Positions 10,617 through 21,235 of a stretch of 64,000 bases of DNA are shown piece by piece. Position 1 is the first letter of the stretch. Each line of letters opens with the position of its first letter. Where the stretch lies: positions 92,847-156,846 of the forward strand of contig BGKB01000156.1 in the NCBI GenBank assembly GCA_003116975.1. The letters are read 5' to 3'. Both the position numbers and the translations under genes were made by a program. The notes under the pieces are model-generated. The model saw only the letters and a program-made list of their open reading frames with translations, was not told the DNA's origin and did not search any database. This DNA is from Aurantiochytrium sp. KH105. Taxonomy: Eukaryota > Sar > Bigyra > Thraustochytrida > Thraustochytriidae.

Positions 10617-13600
10617 ATGAGCAGCAAGGCCAACTCGCGACGGGCAAGTCGACGAGGTCTGTTGCTGTCGCGAAGCAGCATTCTCGCGGGGCTGGCGCGA
10701 TTGCTCAACGAGAGCAGGGCAGACGTCGCACGCGAAGACGCAGAGGACGACAACGAAGAGGACACCGACGAGCTTGCCGGCACCCAGGAGACATCTCTTC
10801 GACTCGAGACACTGCAACTCGTTGCCCGCGACGACGGTGGCGTGATCAAGAGCCCGGATGATCTTCTTTCGCAGGTGCTCCAAGATCGAGAGCTCTGGAA
10901 TATCCTTCGCCGGAATCGTTCGCTTGAAGCATTGCACCTCGCTCGTAGCGTGCTCTCTGCCAACGTGACCGCGCAACTGTCAAAAACGCTGCGCGCAAGC
11001 CGTGGACCCGCCTCTGTTAATCTGGAGGGAGCTCAGCTAACCAGTGTGCGCGCCCTGTCATCGCTACTGCAAGACGCCCAGCGCGGTGCTGCGTGCCAAA
11101 GTTTAAATCTCGCCTCGGTGTACACCTCTGCAGGTCAGGCTCCCTTCAAGGTACTGTCTGGACGCGCTTCAACCGTTTGCGTTGGACCCGGTCGAACCCG
11201 CATCAATTTTCATGGAGCTTTTACGACCGTGGCTCTCAAGGAGATGGCAACCCTGCGGACCGGAAACCGCAGCTTTTATTACGAGGTCAACCTTGCTGGT
11301 TGGCCCTCCGAAGCCTCTTGGGCTGATATTCGTATTGGTTGGACCGACACCTGGTGGGTAGCAACTACATTCGAGGATGCCACGCGGTCAAAAGGCGGCG
11401 CTGGCGTCGGTGACAACCTCTATAGCTGGGCGTTCGATCCCTTTCGAGCCCGCGCCGTTGTGGACAATACGGAGGCCAGCTTCGGGGCGCACTGCAAAAC
11501 TGGAGACGTAATTGGCTGCTATGTCGATCTTAGCGCCAAAGTCATCCGATTCAGTGTCAATGGCGTGTGGGATCTGCCGTTTGGCACCGCTTTCCAAGAC
11601 TTCTCGCTCTGGAAAGGCATCGTTCCCGCTCTCACGGTCGCCTCGGCACGTCACTATGCCTCTTCAGTGGAGGTCAACCTCGGCCCGAACTTTGCTTATC
11701 CTCCAGACCGCGCAGCCGCACCAATTGCTGAATGGTTGCAACGCCAAAAAGACAGTCTCCTGCGCAGCGCACTCCAAAAAATGGCAGAAAGACGCACAAA
11801 TAGGAGCCTGCACTCTTTGCTGCTTTCGGGTCTCTCGTTCTTGCAGAATCGTCAGCGTCCGCACAGTGTCCGATATCTCTGCCAGGCCTTCCAAGGACTT
11901 CGGCATCTGGATCTCTCAAATTGCAAGCTTGGCGACGGTGGATGCGCATCGCTCTGCCGAGAGCTTTCAGACGGGCTCCCTGGTCTCCTCACACTGGATC
12001 TTTCGTCCAACGAGTTAACCTACAAAGGAGCGAAGAAACTTTCGAGAGCACTCTTGCACAGCGGTATCAAGTATCTCGATTTGTGCAGCAATCAGCTCGC
12101 TTTCACCGGAGATCGCGCCCGAGCGCTCGAGCAGGGTCCAGCTGCAGATGCCTCGGAACTGGAGCTCGAGTGGACATCCATCGTGGGCCCAGGCACTCAA
12201 CTTGCTGTAATTGACCTGTCATGGGCCGAAATTGACGCCATCTCAGCCTGTGCTCTCATGTCGAAGCTCGCCACCAACGATACAATACTAGGCCTCCGTC
12301 TTGATGGAAATCCGCTCACGGGACAGGTTCTTTCGTCCCTGGCCCAGATGCTTCGGGGAAACCGTACCTTGCTTCATCTCAGTTTGGTTTCCGCCTCGAT
12401 CTCAGGCGATTGGAACTTGCTTTCCCAGCCACTCTTTGACATCTCAGAACCAACATGCAGCGTTCTGCAGGCTCTCGATCTTTCGGGCAACCCGATATGC
12501 GCCGATGTCTTTGCAGATGTCGACGCTTTTCTCTCGGGCCAAAGTGCTCTCAGACGTCTCAGTGTCGCCAAGGTCGCACGGGATCATGATTTGCAACGCC
12601 AAAGATCAGCCAAGAAGAAAGCCGAAGCCGCACAGCGCCTGGTGCGAGCTCTGGCAACTTCCTTGCCCACTGTACAGCTTTCGCTAAGCATTGAATCATT
12701 CTCGCAGGCGCAAAGCTTGGGAAGCGCGCTTGGGACCCAAGCGGGGCTCGCTGTTAAACAGCTCGAGCTTGCAGGTACGGTGCCGTTGCTAGATACCGTG
12801 CTTCAATCTATTGCCGAGGACGCGCCTGCGGCTCTTTGCAGGCTAGCTGTCCGCGTGCAAGCGAGCTCCAACGATGATTCGCTTCCTTGGAAAGGACTCT
12901 GCGATGTGCTCGAGGCACTGCAGCTCGACGTTCTCCGCATTGAGGGCAGTGGGGACCACGATAGCCTATCAAGCGTGAACGCGTCTCGAGATCTTTTTGT
13001 GGAGAGTCTCGCACGAAGTGACACGCTTCACATTTTCAGTATTGCAAAGGCCTCCTCGACTCTGCGCATCATTTGGGAAGCTTTGCTCGACGCTTTCGCC
13101 GCCAGTTCGAGCCTCAAGCATGTGCGAATCGAGAATTGCAGCCTTCGAGCAGGCTCCATGGCTTTGCTCGCGCGTCTTGTCCGAGGTACGACGCCAATTT
13201 CATCAATTAAATTTGCACGAGGAAACGAAGCGTCTCGTGCCGCGGAGAGCCTCATTCGTGACTTGCTGAAGGTCTCGACGAGAGCGCGCCCTCGCCGCTG
13301 CCGCGAGCTCCTCTTACACGGAAGATACCCGGATCTTGATGCTTTTAGACTTACAGACTTGGGGTTGGGTTTGGTCGCCCGTGATCTTCCTCTGCTTGGC
13401 GCCCTCCTGAGCTGGGTCAGACATGAGGTTCTCGGCCACAGTCGCGGTCCGCTCGAGATAACAAACACGCTTGTCTTGGACGGCTCCAACGCAGGGAGAG
13501 TGGAGCAAGATTCTGGTCGCCTCGATCTCGAGCAAAACACGATGGAAGAACCTCTGGTGCTTGGTGAAGATCTCGTCTTCCAAGGCCAACTGACTATTTC

Positions 13601-15920
13601 GAACTGGCGGAGCGACATCAGATTCGCTCCTCCGTTACAGGGTATGCGCCGCTCCTGGCGTGCCATTGGCCTCCATTTTATTGACTGTCCTCAGTTGACT
13701 AGTCTTCCACGTGGTCTCGAGGTCGCAAGCTTGGTCGTCCGAGGCTGCCCTGCGCTCACCACTCTGCCGGAAGATCTTCGCGTGTGGACGATGCTCGTTT
13801 TGGAGAATGTCCCAAAGCTCGAAAGGCTCCCTCTTCAGATTGACGTGGATCACCTCGAAGTTCGAAATTGCGAAGCTCTAGAAAGTGTCATTCACGTTCG
13901 CGTTCGCGATACTCTAGTCCTTTCCCAGTGCGACAAGCTGACGAGTTTGCCGGGAGGCATGCATCTGAACAAGCTTGAGATTACAGAATGCTGGAATTTG
14001 CGCTCGAACGTCGAGACCGCGCATGTCCAAAAGCAACTTTGCTTGCGCTCGCTGCCTGTGCGCTGTCTCTGTGAGGGTCTTGAGCTGCAAGACTGCTTGT
14101 TGGACGATTGTCCTCAGCTGGAGACCCTCCCTCCTGATCTGGAGGTCTACGGATCTTTCAAGTTGATTCGTTGTCCACTCGTGGAAGCCGTGCCAAGTGG
14201 CGTGCGCGCAGAAATTATTTCGCTCGAGTCTCTTACTGCGCTTACGGGAGTGCGTACCGGTGTCTCGGCACAGCATAAACTTCTTGTCGCAGACTGCCCT
14301 GCGTTGGGGTCGCTGCCTGAAACCATTTTGAGCGCAGGGCGGCAGCACGTGGAAATTCGAAGTTCGGGTCTCCAAGCCTTTCCCTGTGCGCCCGAGCTCT
14401 TGTCCTGTCACATAATGCAATGCGCCGAGTTGCTCGAGTTGCCGTCATCGTTACGAGTCAAATTTGAGCTTCGCCTCGAGCAGTGCGGTATTCTGCAATT
14501 GCCTGAGTCTCTTCAAGTTGGCAGTCTGCGCGTCTTTCAGTGCCTTAACTTGATGGAAATCCCTCCTCGTGCCTATTGCCGAGGTAACATGATCATCGAC
14601 TCGTGTCCGAGTGTGGAAGAGCTGCCGGACGTCCTCAATTTGCGCGGCTCATTGGGCCTTCGCAAGCTGCCTTCGTTGCGAAGTCTGCCCGACAATGTGC
14701 GCGCTCACGCCAGAATCGATATCCGGGATTGCACGCACCTGGAAAAACTTTCGGAGCGCATGCGTGCTGCTAGCCTCGTGCTTGAAGATAATCCCGAGCT
14801 ATGGCTCATTCCGGAATCCACGCGGATTGCGTCAAGCATTCAAACTCGAAACTGCAGCTCACTTCACAGCATCCCAGACAGTGTGCTGAGGAACGTTCAG
14901 CGCGTTGTCGTGGACGAGGCATCCCCGATCGGCCGCGATGCAGACTTGGAGTTCCTCGAGGCCCGATGCGCCGCATTGCAGACGAAGTTGTACATTAATG
15001 TGACTGACGATGAGGACGAGGATCGAGACACGGAACATGAGCGATTGGATGAGGCTGTGGCGTATTGGGAGACGCACGCTGGCGTGACACCCGAGCTCGA
15101 GCTGGAAAGCGAGCTGGACAGCTTTTACCACTCGTCCGTTCTTGGTTTTCTGAATCTGCTGCGTCGAAGCGCAGAGTTTCGACGGCCTGATCTTCGTGAG
15201 GGCCTAGCTCAGCGGGTCGTGGAGCTTTTGCGCATTCTCAATGAGAACCCTGATGGTGTCCGTGAAGACTTGCTGTCACGCATTTCGGATGCCATCGATT
15301 CATGTTCGGACAAGCCTATCTGGGCTCTCAATGACATGTATTTGATGACACTTATTATCAGGGCCCGAGGTAACCGGGACGCTCTTCGCTCGCTTGGGAA
15401 GCGCGTTATGCGACTGCAAATCGTACGCGATCAGGCAGCACAGCATCCTGGCGCCGATCAAGACGACGTGTGTGTATACCTTCGTTTTGAGATTTCGCTG
15501 CGCGAGTCGCTCGACTTGCCCGTGTCCTCGGTCGCTATGCTCTATCGTACCTTTGTGACGGTGACCCCTGAGGAGATTGAGAAGGCTCGCCAGGCAGCGC
15601 TTGGGGTGAGCCAAGCCGAATTCGAGACGTGGCTTGGTGCTTGGCCGGAGTGGGAGCGGCAATTGCGAGCAGAGGCAGCAGCGACAATTCGATACGAGAC
15701 CCTGGATGCGGAAGTCCTCTCCCGGCGCTCGAGTCTCCGAGCCTTTAGCGGCGAACCGATGGATCATCCCGTTATGGTGGCGCGACGCGGGCCTTGGGAA
15801 TTATCCGAGTTGCTCGATCGCTGGGTCGTGACAGGACTCGACTTTGCCAATGTGGCCCTGGAACCTTCTGAGTTTATCCGCAGCCTGCACCGTGCCTTGC
15901 CGTACGAAACCCGAAAATGA
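10617..15920 (+). CDS. SPRY-LRR protein with C-terminal NEL (IpaH/SspH-type) E3 ubiquitin-ligase domain
   Basis: 1767 residues in one exon from the ATG at 10617; an in-frame ATG at 10374 would add 81. A SPRY/B30.2 domain (about 195-355) shows FYYEVN, IRIGW, GDVIGCYVDL and FSVNGVW. RNase-inhibitor-type LRRs follow (about 420-600, e.g. LRHLDLSNCKLGDGG) and reappear further on. Residues about 1025-1430 are a long series of short LRRs with an LPxxL core (SLPRGLEV, TLPEDLRV), the subtype of bacterial IpaH/SspH/YopM proteins. The C-terminus (about 1450-1760) matches the NEL E3 fold: catalytic-type Cys1563 in the C-x-D motif CSDK followed by ALNDM, then ESLDLPVSSVAMLY, VTPEEIEKA and FETWLGAWPEWERQL. 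NEL enzymes take ubiquitin on Cys and pass it to substrate lysines; the LRRs choose the target. Function here is inferred. Acquisition of the C-terminal half from bacteria is likely, but codon use looks native. Confidence 0.85.
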   Translation: MSSKANSRRASRRGLLLSRSSILAGLARLLNESRADVAREDAEDDNEEDTDELAGTQETSLRLETLQLVARDDGGVIKSPDDLLSQVLQDRELWNILRRNRSLEALHLARSVLSANVTAQLSKTLRASRGPASVNLEGAQLTSVRALSSLLQDAQRGAACQSLNLASVYTSAGQAPFKVLSGRASTVCVGPGRTRINFHGAFTTVALKEMATLRTGNRSFYYEVNLAGWPSEASWADIRIGWTDTWWVATTFEDATRSKGGAGVGDNLYSWAFDPFRARAVVDNTEASFGAHCKTGDVIGCYVDLSAKVIRFSVNGVWDLPFGTAFQDFSLWKGIVPALTVASARHYASSVEVNLGPNFAYPPDRAAAPIAEWLQRQKDSLLRSALQKMAERRTNRSLHSLLLSGLSFLQNRQRPHSVRYLCQAFQGLRHLDLSNCKLGDGGCASLCRELSDGLPGLLTLDLSSNELTYKGAKKLSRALLHSGIKYLDLCSNQLAFTGDRARALEQGPAADASELELEWTSIVGPGTQLAVIDLSWAEIDAISACALMSKLATNDTILGLRLDGNPLTGQVLSSLAQMLRGNRTLLHLSLVSASISGDWNLLSQPLFDISEPTCSVLQALDLSGNPICADVFADVDAFLSGQSALRRLSVAKVARDHDLQRQRSAKKKAEAAQRLVRALATSLPTVQLSLSIESFSQAQSLGSALGTQAGLAVKQLELAGTVPLLDTVLQSIAEDAPAALCRLAVRVQASSNDDSLPWKGLCDVLEALQLDVLRIEGSGDHDSLSSVNASRDLFVESLARSDTLHIFSIAKASSTLRIIWEALLDAFAASSSLKHVRIENCSLRAGSMALLARLVRGTTPISSIKFARGNEASRAAESLIRDLLKVSTRARPRRCRELLLHGRYPDLDAFRLTDLGLGLVARDLPLLGALLSWVRHEVLGHSRGPLEITNTLVLDGSNAGRVEQDSGRLDLEQNTMEEPLVLGEDLVFQGQLTISNWRSDIRFAPPLQGMRRSWRAIGLHFIDCPQLTSLPRGLEVASLVVRGCPALTTLPEDLRVWTMLVLENVPKLERLPLQIDVDHLEVRNCEALESVIHVRVRDTLVLSQCDKLTSLPGGMHLNKLEITECWNLRSNVETAHVQKQLCLRSLPVRCLCEGLELQDCLLDDCPQLETLPPDLEVYGSFKLIRCPLVEAVPSGVRAEIISLESLTALTGVRTGVSAQHKLLVADCPALGSLPETILSAGRQHVEIRSSGLQAFPCAPELLSCHIMQCAELLELPSSLRVKFELRLEQCGILQLPESLQVGSLRVFQCLNLMEIPPRAYCRGNMIIDSCPSVEELPDVLNLRGSLGLRKLPSLRSLPDNVRAHARIDIRDCTHLEKLSERMRAASLVLEDNPELWLIPESTRIASSIQTRNCSSLHSIPDSVLRNVQRVVVDEASPIGRDADLEFLEARCAALQTKLYINVTDDEDEDRDTEHERLDEAVAYWETHAGVTPELELESELDSFYHSSVLGFLNLLRRSAEFRRPDLREGLAQRVVELLRILNENPDGVREDLLSRISDAIDSCSDKPIWALNDMYLMTLIIRARGNRDALRSLGKRVMRLQIVRDQAAQHPGADQDDVCVYLRFEISLRESLDLPVSSVAMLYRTFVTVTPEEIEKARQAALGVSQAEFETWLGAWPEWERQLRAEAAATIRYETLDAEVLSRRSSLRAFSGEPMDHPVMVARRGPWELSELLDRWVVTGLDFANVALEPSEFIRSLHRALPYETRK

Positions 15921-16428
15921 ATCTTATTGCCAAAAGAAGAAGAAGAAGAAGACAATATAAACGTAAAGAAAGAAACGAATCTCATGTTCTTTTTAGATGG
16001 CGATAAGTGACATGGTGCGCGCGCATACAACAAGATGAGTACTCGTGACTTGGCTGGTTGACGTAGACCCCAACTGTGTGTTGCATTGATAGCCAAAAGA
16101 CGTTGCGTCGAAAGAGAAAGATCTTTATTACTGAGGTTATTGACGTCTTTTGGCTTCAGCAAAATCAAACAAAGGCCCTTTGCATCATGGTACGGAGGAA
16201 AATCCGTTATATTTACGCCAGCCATTGCAGCAAATCGTCCGCCAGGAAGAACAAGATCCCTTTTAGGGTGCCGCAATCTTGGTATCGCAAAGGGGTGATG
16301 GTCTAAGTGCCCACTCTGAGAGCATTCTTGCGGCGATGAAAGATCAGACGCTCTCATGAGACCAATGGGACGCAAAATTTCCAAACCAGCTTGCCCTTGG
16401 CCTGATGCAAACCCACGCGCGATCATTT
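15921..16428. other. Convergent intergenic region, no gene called
   Basis: Between the stops of the NEL gene (+) and the PQ-loop gene (-). A GAA-type run lies at 15936-15952. A minus-strand frame through 16200-16300 stays open into the neighbouring gene but shows no recognisable domain, so I treat it as chance. Confidence 0.45.
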
Positions 16429-17940
16429 TCAAGAGTTGATATCGCGCAAGGATGTCCCCGAGAACGAACTCGAAACAGGACGGCTTCCCGCGGTGGAAGC
16501 CTGCTGCGAATCCCCATCAGAGGGGAGAACGCCAAGGGAGTTCGAGTCGTATAGACTGAGCGGTGGGGGCATGGAGGAGTGGCGGCTATGGCCAGGTTTC
16601 GCTCCAGAAGGCTTGAAAAACGGAGAGGTGTTCCATGCCTTGATGCCATAGAGGCCTCGCGCCGGGCTTTTTTGCAGGGCATCGAGAGCATGACGACGAT
16701 GGCCCCGGGCGCTCGCAGCCATGGCGCGCGCAGATGGGTCATGGCGGTCGGCAGCGTCCGTCGCGGCAACGAACATGGCGTCCGCCTCTTCGAGCTCGGC
16801 CATGGCCTCATCCTCGTCAGTAGGATGGTCGCTGTAGCACCAGAATTGGATGAGAATGAAAAAGTCGAGCGCAAGCGTGCCGAGGCTTCCGACGAGCCAA
16901 GGCAAGGCCTTGTGGATCGATTTCCATGACGAGTCGCGCAGCAGAACACCCATGCCATAAGTGGTGTTGCCCATTACGGCACAAAAGAACATGAGAAAGG
17001 AGAGTCCTTCAACGGACTTGCGGCGCCAGTTCTTGATAATTTGCGGCAGACGGCTGTTCAGATAGACGACCGCAGAGATCCAGCCAATGAGAGTGCCGAC
17101 CTCGTTGGCAAATTTGCTAACCTCGCTAGCGGGTGCGCCGCAATCTGGTAAGACGCCATGCGAACCAAAGATGTCCGAAACTGCCGGGTCAGATGCCATA
17201 AAGACTGGGTTACTGGACATGCCGGTGGTAAGTCCAAGTTTGCTCGTGGTCTGCATCTGAGTCTGAACGAGAGCAGCACTGTAAAGGGGGATTGCAAGAG
17301 CTGCGAGGCTGAGCACGCGGCTTGAGGTGCTGCTTGCATGGTTCCCCTCGCTTTCGAAGGCGCCTCCGTCTTCGCTGCTCTCCTCGAGTTCTTCACCCTC
17401 TTGAAGCACCGGGTAACGCGCTCCGCTTGACGACGCCCCCGCTCCATTACTCGTTCCATAGGACTGAGAGTTCTGCAAAAGTGCGGTCCGGAGACTGCCA
17501 TTTCCGTCCTCACTGCCTGCTGCATCGTCATCAGGGTCAGACGAACCCTGATCGTCACCCTCTTGGACACCGTAAATGGAGTAATAAGTGAGCTGGCTGA
17601 TCATGATGCAATCGTTGCAGATGAAAAGAAAGGCTGTAGCGAGCTGCGTGGGCAGCTGTTTGGTGAGCAGCGCACCGGTGAGATTGAGTGCGTCGCCCAA
17701 GAACCATTCGAGCAGAAACCACTTGGAGAGCGCGCTTGCGCTACGTTTTCTAATATTTTTGATGATCTGCGGCATCTGGCAGGCGATCCAGAACCCGATG
17801 GAGGAGAAGCCGACAATCACGGACGAGATTTCTGCGCCGCTATAAACGCATTCGCCGAGGTGATAGGCAATCCATTCGTTGAAATGTGCTCCATCTTTCA
17901 CGGCTGGGTAGCACGTGCATGTTGGGCCGTTGGCTGCCAT
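16429..17940 (-). CDS. PQ-loop repeat membrane transporter, lysosomal/vacuolar cationic amino-acid type
   Basis: 503 residues with ATG at 17940. Two PQ-loop repeats are visible. Repeat 1 (about residues 42-125) carries CQMPQIIKNIRKRSASALS, then EWFLGDALNL and FICNDCIMISQLTYY. Repeat 2 (about 280-375) has SRLPQIIKNWRRKSVEGLS with MGNTTYG. The two copies, separated by an acidic Ser/Gly-rich loop (about 130-200) and a membrane segment, give the seven-helix layout of the SLC66/PQLC2/Ypq/Stm1 group. That group exports cationic amino acids from lysosomes or vacuoles. The C-terminal tail (about 390-503) is hydrophilic and Ser-rich. Substrate and organelle are inferred from the family. Confidence 0.88.
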   Translation of the reverse strand: MAANGPTCTCYPAVKDGAHFNEWIAYHLGECVYSGAEISSVIVGFSSIGFWIACQMPQIIKNIRKRSASALSKWFLLEWFLGDALNLTGALLTKQLPTQLATAFLFICNDCIMISQLTYYSIYGVQEGDDQGSSDPDDDAAGSEDGNGSLRTALLQNSQSYGTSNGAGASSSGARYPVLQEGEELEESSEDGGAFESEGNHASSTSSRVLSLAALAIPLYSAALVQTQMQTTSKLGLTTGMSSNPVFMASDPAVSDIFGSHGVLPDCGAPASEVSKFANEVGTLIGWISAVVYLNSRLPQIIKNWRRKSVEGLSFLMFFCAVMGNTTYGMGVLLRDSSWKSIHKALPWLVGSLGTLALDFFILIQFWCYSDHPTDEDEAMAELEEADAMFVAATDAADRHDPSARAMAASARGHRRHALDALQKSPARGLYGIKAWNTSPFFKPSGAKPGHSRHSSMPPPLSLYDSNSLGVLPSDGDSQQASTAGSRPVSSSFSGTSLRDINS

Positions 17941-19049
17941 CCTGAGCTGCTACCGCAGGCACGGGCACGACTTCCAGGCGTGCGCGGTGCGTCTGCTCGC
18001 GGGGCGAGCGAGCGTGCCAGCGAGCGTACTTGCCTGCTTGCGTGCTTGCTTGTTTGCTCGCCAAGAAAGCTGCTGCGCCGCTGCAGAGACCCTTTTGTAT
18101 CGATGCGCGTTTACGAGCCCGCCTATGCCTGCCTATCTGGCAAGGCTTGGAGCTTCAAGTTGTCACCGCCAGCGAAGTGATGCCGGCGAGCTTGGCAAGC
18201 GACGTCCACGACGCCACCTCCCGAATGGGTAATTGCTCGCTGCTCTGCGGCCGCGAGCTAGCGTGGGGATGATCGCTCCGGCCTCACTGTCAAAGCTTCG
18301 GCCGAAAGAAAAACTCTTTTTGATTTTTCGCAGGGTGGAGTGCAATGCGAGAGTGCACACTCATTCTAGATCGATCGACGCCTAGTATCTTTGGAAAGGA
18401 GTGCTCGGAGCGTTGTGTACGACAGTCAGAGACCTCTTGTCTTTGATTGAGAAGCTCTGGAAGTCGTTCTCGCATCGCATCAAACTTGACGAAAAGTAGA
18501 TAATTGCCAACAGAGAAAAGAGAGAGCATAAGCAAAAAGGGAATGGCAAGAGCTCTTGCGCGTCGCGACGCTTTTTTTTTTCTTCGAAGCAGAGACAGCA
18601 ACGAATTGAATTGAACTGAACTAAACTGAGGAGTTCTATTGAAGGATGCTTTGGTACTCTCAGATGATGGATTGGAGGCGGAGACGGCTTTGTCAGTTTC
18701 TCAAAACAAGTTGAACAGCCTTAACAATCGCAACGTTATGAGGAATGAGCATAGCTTTGACCCGTAAAGTATCAAGCATGTATGATTCAGTCGATCAATC
18801 AATCAATCAATTATGGATAGACTACTTTGATAAAGCTAGGCTTGCCTCTACTTTTCGAGCCTCGCAGCTGGTCAAGGAAATTAAGAACGGCACAAGGGCC
18901 TTTTTGGCGTCAATCGATTATAGCATTGATCGTTAAAAAGTAGCCTAAAGTGGCAGGAAAAGGAAAAGGAGATATAAAATGGAGGGGGAAGAAGTAAGGA
19001 GAGATTGATGAAAAGGACGATTGTGATGAAGCACAGTGCCTCCTAGTAC
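17941..19049. other. Intergenic, no convincing gene
   Basis: GC-rich next to the PQ-loop start (CTTG-type repeats about 18028-18060), then markedly AT-richer from 18290 to 19049 as the 3' flank of the proteolipid gene. A minus-strand frame at 18290-18601 contains a hydrophobic stretch (ALAIPFLLMLSLFSVG) but lacks an upstream ATG and any homology. TCAA repeats lie at 18793-18810. Confidence 0.45.
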
Positions 19050-19544
19050 TCAAGTGGAGAGAATGAGAGCGACAATGAGACCGTAGAGCGCAACAGCCTC
19101 TGCGAAAATGAGAATCAGAATGAGGCCAACAAAGAGTCGCGACTCGAGGCCGACCATCTTGACGCCGAGATCACCGACCTCGCCAATGGCGTAACCCGCG
19201 CCAAGCCCGCTGACGCCGACCGCGAGGCCAGCGGCAAAGTTCTTGAAGCCAAGATCCCAGCCGTAGACATTGATTGCCACGCCGTCCTGCTCCACGGGCT
19301 GATCGATACCCGACGCCAGCAGGACGGACACGATGAGGCCGTAGATGCCAATGACACCGGCCATGACCACGGGGATAATGTTCTTCATGACCGCCTCGGG
19401 GCTCATGACACCCATGGCGGCCACACCGACACCGGCCTTGGCGGTGCCGTACGCGGCGCCCACGTTCGCCAGCACGAGCGCCATGCTCGCGCCGCCCATA
19501 CCGAAGAAGACCGGCATGGCCGTGCCCACGTCGAGCTCGGACAT
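19050..19544 (-). CDS. VMA3: V-type H+-ATPase 16-kDa proteolipid (subunit c)
   Basis: 164 residues from the ATG at 19544, the usual length for the family (about 155-166). Four hydrophobic helices form two related halves. Gly-rich helix faces ([20 protein letters not shown] and [16 protein letters not shown]) pack the rotor ring. The proton-carrying carboxylate is Glu149 in helix 4 ([14 protein letters not shown]). The protein forms the membrane ring of the V0 sector that acidifies vacuoles, endosomes and Golgi. In-frame sequence upstream of 19544 is Arg/Ala-rich leader without homology, so this ATG is preferred. The assignment is firm. Confidence 0.96.
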   Translation of the reverse strand: MSELDVGTAMPVFFGMGGASMALVLANVGAAYGTAKAGVGVAAMGVMSPEAVMKNIIPVVMAGVIGIYGLIVSVLLASGIDQPVEQDGVAINVYGWDLGFKNFAAGLAVGVSGLGAGYAIGEVGDLGVKMVGLESRLFVGLILILIFAEAVALYGLIVALILST

Positions 19545-21235
19545 CTTCGCGCGCCCGCTTTCCGCTCGCTCGCCCGCCCGCTCGCCTGCTCGCCTGCTCT
19601 CTGCTCTCTGCCCGCTGGCCTCGCCGCGCCGCGCCTCTCTCCGCACGCTCTCCGCGCCGCCCGCTCGCTCGCTGCCGCCGCTGCGCTGCTCTGCTGCCTC
19701 CTCGCGAGGCGGCTCAAGCTGCCACTGCGCTGCCCTGCGCGACGCTGCCTCCACTCGGAGTGAAGCTGCTACTACTACTGTCAAGCAAGTTAGAACTTGG
19801 CGACTCGCCTCGCGCCTCTTCTGCGGCTGCTTCTTCTTCTCCGCCCTGCCTCTGCCCGGCCTCCCTCTCCCTCTGCGCCCTCTGCGGCCGCGCAGCCGCA
19901 CTTGCAGCCCACGGAGGCCACTTGCAGCCGCGGATACGCCACTTGCAGCCGCGACGCCGCAAGTCCAGCAAAGATGTCCCGGCCCGGGTCCCTCGAGGCC
20001 TCTGCTTCCCGGAAGGCGCAGTGGAGAGAGGGGGGAGAGGGAAGTGCAAAAGGTAATGTAGGAGGGGAGGTAGGGTAGAGAGAATGCGACTGGGGGTGTG
20101 GGTGTGAGACGGGGTTGGTAAAATGCGCAGTGGAGGCTGATGGAGAGCGTTTGTGTAGTGTGTGAGTATGCTTTACAAGCTCGGTCGAAAAATACACTTG
20201 TGCGTAGGATAGGCCTACACTACTACAGTAGTACTACTACGTAAACGCTGAGATGTCTTCCCTCGTCTTCTGACTCTGAGAATGTTCAAGTTGTCGCGGC
20301 AATGTGAGCAGCAGCAGCAGCAAAACTGGTCGCAGGAAAATGATTATACAGGCAGGTTGTCCTCGTTCGTTCACGAATCGCTGTTCTCCTTTGCAAAGGA
20401 ACCGCAGGCAATAATTAGCTTCCTGACTTCACGCTTCGGCGGAAGTGACAGAGCGAGTCCCATCTTCATCAACTCTGTTCGATTCGCCATGGTCGCAAGA
20501 CCTCATGCTTCGCGATTTGCAAGACCGTAACAAACGCGCTCTGGCTGGTCGGTTCTTGCCAGTCCCCAATGCTCAGGGAAGCGGAAGCCCTCTGTGACGA
20601 ACGAACGGCACTTGTGCACCGAGGCCCAACAGAAGTATCCGCCGCCCGCAAGTGAAGAATGGCGGCCGCACAGTGGCCAAAGTTCGCCCTGCCTGCGTCG
20701 GCGTATGGTTAGATAGATAGATAGATACGAAGGATCGATCGCTCGATCACTCGATCGATCGACCGATCCTCCAGAGAACAGAAGCACCCGCGCGCGAGGC
20801 GGGCAGGCAGACAGACACCGAGACAGCCAGACCCGCGCGCGAGAGCCGCGAGCCCCGCGCGGATCGGAGCAGAGCAGCGCAGCGCAGCGCAGCGCAGCGC
20901 AGAGCGGCGCCGGGCTCCCTCCCAGCCTGCCTGCCTGCCTGCCTGCCTGGCTGCCTGCCTGCGGCACGCACCGCCGGCTCCACGTGGACAGGCAGCGAGC
21001 GGCAAGAAGGCAGAGAGGCAAGGCGAGGCGAGGCCAGGCCGGCGGTTGAGCGAGCAGCGCGGCGGCGGCAGCGGCCTCGGGGCGCGGGGAGGAGGCGAGG
21101 CCGCGCGCGAGAGAGCGGCGAGCGCCGACCGAGCGCGCGGCGTAGATCCGGGCGCGAAGCCGGCGAGCGGCGAGAGCCGCGCGGGCGGATCAGGCGAGAA
21201 AAAAAGGGCAGAAAGAAAGAAAGAAAGAAAGAAAG
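19545..21235. other. Divergent intergenic region between V-ATPase c and delta-COP
   Basis: Dense simple sequence: GATA (20706-20728), GATC (about 20734-20766), GCAGC and CCTG runs (20876-20962), and a GAAA run ending at the delta-COP start. An 82-codon ATG frame at 20282-20530 has a Gln run but no other recognisable feature; I leave it uncalled. It probably contains both promoters and leaders. Confidence 0.45.
20706..20766. repeat. GATA and GATC tetranucleotide repeats
   Basis: Consecutive GATA units followed by palindromic ATCG units in the delta-COP upstream region. Confidence 0.8.

Noticed and set aside
18290-18601. Minus-strand frame with one hydrophobic segment
   Set aside because: No upstream ATG, no clear splice partner, no homology.
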